Shown here piece by piece: positions 56,735 to 64,000 of a stretch of DNA of 64,000 bases (its first letter is position 1; the number at the start of each line of letters is the position of its first letter). The notes below the pieces were generated by a model. That model saw only the letters and a list, made by a program, of their open reading frames with translations, did no database searches and had not been told where the DNA came from. The stretch spans positions 189,831 through 253,830 of the forward strand of contig KQ965803.1 of the NCBI GenBank assembly GCA_001574975.1. The letters are read 5' to 3'. This DNA is from Gonapodya prolifera JEL478 (Eukaryota; Monoblepharomycota; Monoblepharidomycetes; Monoblepharidales; Gonapodyaceae). The position numbers and the translations under genes are program-made.

Positions 56735-57672
56735 GACACCATTGTCCGAGCGACATAATGGGAAAGGTGGATGTTCGCCGGCATGCAAAGAAAGACACGC
56801 CGTTGCCCAGGAGACGCCACGAGGAGGCCCCCACCTGAAAAGCGAAACAAATGGGACATCAACGTTTGATCCACCAAATATTGCACGTCGATAGTAACAC
56901 ACCTTTCAGATGTCCCCCTCTGGCGTCTACCCATTCCGGGGTAGTGGTGAGTCTTTGCCAGTGGTCGAGAATCTTGACCAGTTGCGGAGAGACTTGCCCA
57001 GAGTTGTCTTCTCGAAACCTCGCCTGAGGCCAGGCATCAACCTAGACCACGTGGTGGTCATGCCAGCCACTGTCTGTGAGGAGGGCGCGCCCGTGTTCAG
57101 GTGCAGGGGAGCCGGGTATCCCCCACGGTCTGGCACGGGAGGCCCGAGGCAGACAGTCTAGGAGCCAGGGGCGCTTGAAACCTGGGATGGATCTGGCCCG
57201 GCAAGGTTTCTCGGTCTTGGAATCTCGATGCAAGCGCCTAGGGGGGTGGGGGGCGGCGAGGCGAGGGGGGTAGGGGAGAGGGGAGAGTGGAGGGGGGCAG
57301 TGGGCAGGGGGAAGGGGGTGGGGAACTTGGCCGAGTTGTGGATGAAGCTTTCCCAAGGCCAGCGTCTCGATGGGTTGAACGTCGATGGCGAGCGCCCAGG
57401 AGTCGATGGGGTTGCAGGCCGTTCTGGCTGACGGGACGAGAGAGGGGGGAACTTGCNAGGGGCGGAGAAAATGGGGTGGGGATAAGAACGTCGCGGTCGC
57501 AGCGAACGGTAAGCGCATCACACGCACACGTCCAGCGTCGCGTATTTGGAGGCGCTGCGTGCTGGAGACCCGCGACGACGCTGTGCTTGGAGGAGGTTGG
57601 GCAGCGGCGGAAAGGGTCATGAGACCTGGAAGAGTCGTGGCGCAGCAGCCCACGTGCACCCCACGTGTCCAC
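56735..57672 (-). repeat. dispersed repeat of about 0.9 kb, copy 2 (inverted)
   Basis: Read on the minus strand, this starts gtggacacgtggggtgca and follows the block order of 49730-50640, including ggcctccagca-type, C-rich, accttgccgggccagatcc, cttttcaggtggg and cgtctcctgggcaacggc blocks. An N near 57457 interrupts it. The two copies are about 6 kb apart, in opposite orientation, flanking the RRM gene. No open frame with a mobile-element protein was recognised in either. Confidence 0.75.
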
Positions 57673-60600
57673 TTGCCCGATTGAAGCTCATTCGCGTACA
57701 CACATTTATTGGCTCGTTATGATTTCATAGAAATTATTGTTAGTATCGACCATCTATAAGGTGGCTTTTCGGCCACTGGCATAACGCAAAAACATGCAAC
57801 CGTTGGGACCAAGGACTTTGGAGTTTTGTCCCATTTAGGCGAATTACGAACTTTCTTGAACTTCAGTCTTTTCGGTGGCATAGTACAATTTCGATTTTAC
57901 ATGTGTTTAGGTGTGCAATCCCTGTTGGGAGACTTGCAACATCGGATTGTGCGGCGCTCTTCAGAAATGACCTCGGTTTCAAGTGCAAGTGCGTCTTATC
58001 TGGCGCGTCGCAGCCTAAAGCTTCTTCTGTGCATTGTGTGAGCTCCTCGCCGATCATACTCGGCCTCTCTGTCCTTCAAAATCGAGGGGCACATCATGTA
58101 CTCTGTGTTCTGTGTTCCCGTTGCGAACAGACAGGAGGAGAACTCCGGGAGAGATTTCACCAACTATCTATGACATAATCTTTCCGCAGTCTTCATGACG
58201 CGATACTTCCGGCGGGGTTGTCTCCCTTGACCGAAAAGTAAACACCTAAATATATGAAAAACCGAAAGACAGAAGTTTTCCGATTTCTCTCAAATCTCGG
58301 AAAACATGAAAATGGTGAAAGGTAAGAAAAGGTAAAATCTAGCGAGGTATTTCATGTGGACTTTTTGCAAAATTATGCCCGGCCGAAAAGCAATGGGGCA
58401 TACCATCAGAAAATAATATTTCATCATTGATAAAAAGAAGAAAGGTAGCTCATCTATCAGCTTGATCAGCTTGAAAAACGGCCAGGTGTTTTTTAACTTT
58501 GATACATTTCGTTTTCGTTTTATTCTTTAAGCATCGCAGCCAGCCCGCAAAAAGGTTAGCACACTTTGGAGTTCCGGTTCCGTTTCTCCAGGAGTGGTGT
58601 TGCTCTAAAGTGCCGCAGTCTGGAACAGTTCCGTTTCGTTTTTAAACTTTGACCACCCCGACAAGGCCCATCCTCCGCACACCGTCTGATGACAGCATAC
58701 TGGTCCAACTTAAGGTGACTCACCTTGCTGCTTTTCTAACCGTGCGCGTGGGAGTGCAAGGCTTCGTGTCGGTATGTCCCGCGTCCGACTCGTATTTCGC
58801 GTCCGTCATTGAAGTCGGGCTTGAGGCAGGGGGCCAGCCAGGATGAGCAAGCGGATCAGAAAAGGCTGCCTGGTTTGCGGGAAATTGATATAAGAAGGGC
58901 GACGTGAGGATGAGAACGGTGGGGCTTTGACGTGACAGACGACTCACATGTGCAGATAGACCAGATACAAGGTTCGCTCCTTTGGCTTCACAGCAGATTC
59001 ATACGTGCGCCCACCGGTCAAGCCAGAACGAAGATGCCGGGATGGAATGCTGCCCGAATCGCGAATCGACCGGTGAGGAGGTTCTTGGGGGAACCATCAC
59101 AAGGGGAGTCGGTGGGGCGAGGGAGAGAGATCCCAGTGGTAAATTGGACACGTGGAGGCGTGAGAGGACCGATGAATAGACGCTGGGTGGGGATGTCGGT
59201 CCGTCCGATGTGTGGGTTATCGCGAAGAGCAGATTGACGACAGAGTGGTGATTAGGAGAGATGAGATGGGATGGAGGACAAAAACAAGTAGACTTACATT
59301 ATAGAGAGACGATAGGTGAACTGAATCATACCTCGGATGTTCTTTTCCGAGAAATCGATGGGACGAATGGGTGGAGTTTGGTTCATTCACACAGGCGACG
59401 CGGGCAGTCCGAGTGAGAGGGATCGCCGGAGTAAATTGAGTGGCATGAGTTGGCAGAGTGACGAGCGCGCTCAGTTTGCGTTGACCCATCGTGCAGTTTG
59501 GGACAAGGTTGAATACACCGCGCTCAGGTAAAGTTCATCCGACAGGAACGATTTGAGTTGGCCCACACTCACGAAATCGGACACGAGTCGAAACCTGATG
59601 GTTGAGTATTGTACCAAGGAAGTGATGAGTACCCGGGTGCGTATGCCAGAGACGTCATCACGAGGCCTCTTGTCGAAGGCTGGACAAGAGCTCACCAAAG
59701 GTATCCAGACACCAAAGGGGAACACTGCCTTCCCGTGTCCAAATCGCGGTCAAGTGTTTTTCGGGCCATAGAAATTGAGACTACATCTGGAGTGCCGGAG
59801 GCGTGGGGATGTCGATGTCGAATGAAACCTGGAAAACTACACCACATTGGAAGGAAGGGGACGACGCAAGATGCGCTTCAGACTCGTTGATTTTCCAGAA
59901 CCGACACGGCATCGGCGTTGGTTCTGAGATGTCCATGGGGTTGAAGCAGGGCGAGACTGGCGTTCCTCTCCAATGAGTCTGTATGGGCACCTGTGGGACG
60001 TGGGACCACATGGAATTTCACGTCACACCTGGCCGTGACCATCTACATTGTTCTGTTGTGTCCAAAATTACGCCACTTCATGCGCGGAGTGCTCTGGAGG
60101 GAGGTGCATCCGGTCTCGGTGCTCACACACACTTCTGGTGCCTTCTCGCCTCGACTGCTCTCTCTTACAGCCACCAGACGTACATTTTTCTCTCTATCAT
60201 AGTAACGTACACTCTCAAGTGTCAGTTTACTCACGATTCTTCTCACTTTTTCTTTGCATCTTCTGCAGCTTCTCTCCAGGGAGTCAAGCCTCAAGCCCAG
60301 TGGAGAGTGGTGAGTGAGGGACCTGAGCTTGGTTGGGCCCTTGGTGTCTTCTGGGGTGTGTTGGGCTTGGGGTTGCGGTGACCGTGAGTTTGGGCTTTGA
60401 GCCACCGCGACAGTCTCCGTGGCTAGGGTACAGGCAGATGGATCGATTTTAGAAGGATTGCATGTATATAAGGGTGATGGGAGGTAAAACAAGACGGTTT
60501 CGAAGAGTGACATGCGGTTGGAAGTGTGCAACATCGCGCAGAAGGGGCTCCAGCCTGGTTCAGCGTGCCGAACTGGGACGATTTTGTCGGCAGCGTAGGC

Positions 60601-62798
60601 TGGAAGTGTAGGACGATTGTTCCCACGTCGTTTGGGGTTCCAAGGGGGAGGGAAGAGGGTTTGAGTTCCCGGCATCATCGCGCCGAAACGCTGCTCATGG
60701 CTCAGGGTGCCCAGGTGACTGGGCCAGATTTTCAGCAGAGTGAAAAGAGTCGCGCTGGAACGCGTGTTGGGCGTCGGTCGTGGGAGTGCAAAGGTGGTAA
60801 GTGGTCCAGGCGGTTGAGGTGGTTGGGAGGCAGGAAGAGAGCGAAGGACGCGACGGATGATGACGGGCGAGGGAAGTGGGTGTACTCTCGAAGGTGGGAG
60901 AGTTTGATGGCAAGAGGTGTAAGCGTTGAGGTGGTGTAGGTAAAAATGATGGGGGTGGGTGGGTTGTGTGTTTTGCCGGTCCGCGCGGGAGCGAACGTCA
61001 TCACGTCGAAACAAAGGTCGGATTTCATCATAGAACATCATTTTCGATCGTACTACGAGTAAATGGGGGACGGTGAATTGAATATATTAAATGGGGGACA
61101 ACACTTGGGGACGAAATCAGTGAGAGTGTGGGATGGTGGCCTGTGACAACCAGACGCCAGCAGCGCAGAGGAGAGACGATAGGAGGCGGAATGGTGGTGC
61201 AACTGATCCCAGAGTATGGCCAGAAGAGAGCGGGAACAAGTATTGCTGATATATATGTGTCCTTTGATGGTGAGACCGTGCCATGACGCTATGATTAACC
61301 CCATGCTTTTTGCACTGACCGCAGACAACCCAGACACTCCCCCGCCTCAAGCTCCACAGGCCACAAAACACCATACAAATCCTGTTAGATGATGGCTGGG
61401 CTGGCTGGGATGAGATGCGGGCACCATCGTGACGGAACGACCCCCACCCTCGCCATCCCCGGGCCATCTCCTCGCCTGCCAACCCGACTTCGGCCAACGG
61501 CAAGCCCACTGGACTCCACGCACAGCTTCGCTACGATTCCCGTGCGAGCTTATCTCCTCTCTCCTCGTCGCCGTCTTGTGTGGCGTGATGTCGCCACCTG
61601 TTGTCGGCGATCGAGCGAGGTACTCTGTGGGCCGCAGGACCGAGCAGCGCGCGCTGATGCTGGTCGCCGGTGGACGGTCGGACGTGGGCGCGCGCGAGAC
61701 TCGGTGCCAGAAGGAGTGTTTGTGCGGGACCTTCGTTGCCCTATGGCAAGTGCAGCACCACAAATAGTGGCTTCTAGAAAATGATATCGCGATACTTTCG
61801 GTGAGAAAGCGAATGCAATTCTCTATCAACGCTACGCTGACTGCACAAACAAATGCCAGTGCATGTGCCATCTTGCTCGCTGGGCCCTCTTTCTTCCACC
61901 AGTAAAGATCATCAAGCCCGCCAAACGTGAGTATCGCATCGCAAAAGCGTGGGCAGCACGCAGATGGCACAGAATCGGCCCCTGCTGCCTCAGATTCAGC
62001 GACAGTCGACTCTCTCGCGCCACGTCTCCGTGTGTCATTTTATACTCACTCCTGTTCCTCTTTACCCCTTCAACCGCCCCGCCCTCTCCCTCCACAACCA
62101 TTTCCCATCGATACGCCCCGTTTCCGCCTATCAATCGCGCTTGTCGCGATGTCAACGAACCCCATGATATTTGGAACATCCATTTCACCATAACCACTCG
62201 ATGGCTTGGCACGCCCATAAACTCATCGTATCTAATACCCTTGGCGCTCTCAATGTTGCCTTCGCTGCCTCTCTCCCCTCGGCGTGTCTCCCAAAACAAT
62301 TCACCACCTTGTCTCCCAACACCATCCCCAAACGACCCCTCCACACCTCGCCTCGCATTCTTATTGACAATGGATAACTCAAAATTCTGTTTATCGACGC
62401 CCTTGTCCGAATATTTCGGTGCACTTTTGGAATCGTGCTTCGGCGACATGCACAATGTTTTGGAATGTCATTCGTCTGTTTCGACTCGGACGTCTCGCCT
62501 GTCCACACCATCATCGAAAATCATCAATTGGGCATTGTTGTTGTCGAATCTACACCTGTTTCCTCACTCCCTGTGGAAAACCTCACTCTCCCACCTCACT
62601 CCGAAATACCTCCCTCGTCTCCAAAATACACCCCCAACTTGCACCATCGGGCGTTTCGCTCGCAAATTTGATTCTATTCGCCTCACTCTTTGCATGCTAC
62701 ACTTCCATGATCGCTTGGATCGGTGTACTTGAACGTACCTCGACATTGCACAATTGGTCCACAAAGACATCAAGAATCACCGCACACGGTTCCGCAAC

Positions 62799-64000
62799 AT
62801 GCAGATTTTTGTCAAGACTCGTGAGTAGCATGTCTCGATGCAATGGAGATGCTCGGACGGCGTATTGTCGTCCCGCTTGTAGCGAGGATATCTGCGGGAA
62901 TTTTTCACGNAGTACCCCGTGCTGACGCTTCTAAGACACATCTAAGCTTCGATTCTTTCCTCTCTTCTTATTTGCACTCACATTGACCCTCGCCGCGTCC
63001 AGTCACCGGCAAGACCATCACCCTGGAGGTGGAGTCGACCGACACCATCGAGTACGTCCAGACCAAAATCCAGAGCAAGGGGGGCATTCCTCCCGGCCAA
63101 CAGCGCCTCATTTTTGCCGGAAAGCAGCTTGAGGACGGCTGCACCCTCGCCGACTACAACATCCGGAAGGAGTCCACCCTTGGCCTTGACCTCCGCCTTC
63201 GCGGAGGAGGGCCGGTAGATGGTCGAGAGAAGTGGGGGAAGGCGGTGGATCTCGAGGGCACCATGCCGCGCTCCCGTTCCAGGTCACCACCTCGACGCCT
63301 TCCCCCGGGCTTGCGCCGGCCTGGCGATCGCTCGATGTCTTCCCGGAGGGAGCAAGATCGGGACAGAGCGGTTCCGCGGGATGAGCGGCGAGACCGGGAT
63401 GAAGACAGATGCGAACGCGACCGAGGGGAGGGTAGACGCGACAGGGACCGATGCGACCGGAGTCGGCGGGCTGAGGAGATGTCAAGGTCGCCTCGCCGCC
63501 CCCCAACCGCCTCCCATCGCACACCGCCACAGCACACGCTCCCCCCTCCACCAACGCGCACGGACGCCCCGCCGCCACCGCAAATTGCCATCGCCGCTCC
63601 TCCGCCCCACACTCCGGTCCTGCCCCCACCACAGCGCCAAACCCCCCCTCCTTCGCCGCGCTCGGCCGCACCGACGCCGCAGCAGAGCGAACCCCCCGGT
63701 CCTCCGCCGCGCTCCGCCGCGCCGCCTCCGAAGCATCACACTCTCCCCCCTCCTCCTCCGCGCTCCGCCGCGCCGCCTCCGAAGCATCACACTCTCCCCC
63801 CTCCTCCTCCGCGCACTGCCGCACCGCCGCCGCAGCAGCGCGCTCCCCACCCTCCTCCACCGCGCTCCGCCGCACCGCCTCCAAAGAATCACAATACCCC
63901 CCCTCCTCCACTCCCCGTCCCTCCGCCGCCACCGCAGTCTCTCGCCCCGCCACCTCGTCTGCGACCATCGCTCGCCGCCGCGGCCGGGCGCTACCATCCC
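62799..64000 (+). CDS. divergent ubiquitin fused to RS/RD-rich and proline-rich tail (3' end beyond window)
   Basis: Exon 1 (62799-62820) encodes MQIFVKT and part of the next codon. After an intron (GTGAGT...CAG) exon 2 starts at 63003 and completes a 76-residue ubiquitin fold ending LRLRGG, then GPVDGREK. All lysines are kept except K27, which is Q. Differences from canonical ubiquitin include N25Y, D39G, R54C, H68G and V70D. The last two change the Ile44 hydrophobic patch used by most ubiquitin-binding domains. A basic RS/RD region ([12 protein letters not shown]; repeated RDRDR) follows, then a Pro-rich region of 17-residue repeats (core [17 protein letters not shown]). The frame is open to the window end. 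The fusion type is not one of the ribosomal ubiquitin fusions (eL40/eS31). A splicing- or RNA-linked role is inferred from the RS tail. Whether the diglycine is cleaved is unknown. Confidence 0.85.
63570..63930 (+). repeat. 51-bp (17-residue) tandem repeats in the ubiquitin-fusion tail
   Basis: Units start roughly every 51 bases. Two adjacent units are nearly identical: the gaagcatcacactctccccc block begins at 63730 and again at 63781. Flanking units diverge ([44 protein letters not shown]). A GC-rich bias and high homology are expected to favour copy-number change. Confidence 0.8.

Larger units (their letters stand above)
55328..62798. other. gene-poor region of about 7.5 kb
   Basis: No gene was supported. 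It contains an N and a 30-base G run, the second copy of the dispersed repeat, an AT-rich stretch near 58250-58560, and long but random-looking frames (60043-61041 minus strand, His/Pro/Thr-rich; 61863-62732 plus strand) that were not accepted. The last few hundred bases are upstream of the ubiquitin-fusion gene. Confidence 0.5.

Noticed and set aside
60043-61041. 332-codon minus-strand frame starting MMFYDEI
   Set aside because: His/Pro/Thr-rich random-looking sequence, no domain, and no splice or promoter support. It is more likely a chance frame in GC-skewed DNA.
61863-62732. 289-codon plus-strand frame
   Set aside because: Low-complexity Ser/Pro/Leu composition with no family or splice support. 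It overlaps a similar minus-strand frame.
63108-63968. Long open frame of 286 codons on the minus strand
   Set aside because: It is antisense to the ubiquitin-fusion exon. Its [14 protein letters not shown]-type repeats merely mirror the Pro/Ser repeats, and it has no independent support.

Overview
The window is eukaryotic nuclear DNA, almost certainly from a filamentous fungus and most likely a basidiomycete. The evidence is many short GT...AG introns in every recognisable gene, a fungal gene set (SLA1, PSP1 domain, PPP4R2, type I metacaspase, RraA-like and PaaK-like enzymes) and moderately GC-rich intergenic DNA. Assignment to basidiomycetes is inference from the gene set. No rRNA, tRNA, CRISPR array or convincing virus-like element was seen. 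Runs of N and a 30-base G run mark weak assembly points.

Layout. 1-5.1 kb: a short tandem repeat, the 3' exon of a small gene (735-926), a long multi-exon coiled-coil gene on the minus strand, a second small gene paralogous to the first, and a small heat-shock protein with a textbook heat-shock element. 5.9-13 kb: an SDR oxidoreductase, a Pro/Gly/Tyr-rich protein, a type I metacaspase with an N-terminal prodomain, and a secreted Ser/Thr-rich protein with a GPI-type tail. 13-18.3 kb: the endocytic adaptor SLA1. 20.5-26 kb: a short unknown protein with a Myb/SANT-like segment, a class I histone deacetylase whose frame is broken at several places, and an FHS-family (FucP-like) transporter. 27.5-45.4 kb: a gene-dense block with a PaaK-like CoA ligase, a disordered protein, an unknown nuclear-type protein, a PSP1-domain protein, PPP4R2, a multi-pass membrane protein and an RraA-like enzyme. 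45.4-53.5 and 55.3-62.8 kb are gene-poor. They flank one RRM/RG-rich RNA-binding gene and carry two inverted copies of a dispersed repeat of about 0.9 kb. At the right edge a gene begins that fuses a divergent ubiquitin to an RS/RD-rich and proline-rich tail. It runs off the window.

The genes are a typical mixed eukaryotic neighbourhood with no obvious pathway cluster. Shared themes are stress and proteostasis (Hsp20, metacaspase, ubiquitin fusion), actin and endocytosis (SLA1), signalling and chromatin (PPP4R2, HDAC, PSP1) and small-molecule metabolism (SDR, FucP-like transporter, CoA ligase, RraA-like).

The most unusual observations are: the ubiquitin-RS-proline fusion, whose Ile44 binding patch is altered; a repeat of about 120 bp found inside introns of two unrelated genes; candidate ultra-short introns (25-39 nt); and the decayed or mis-sequenced histone deacetylase.
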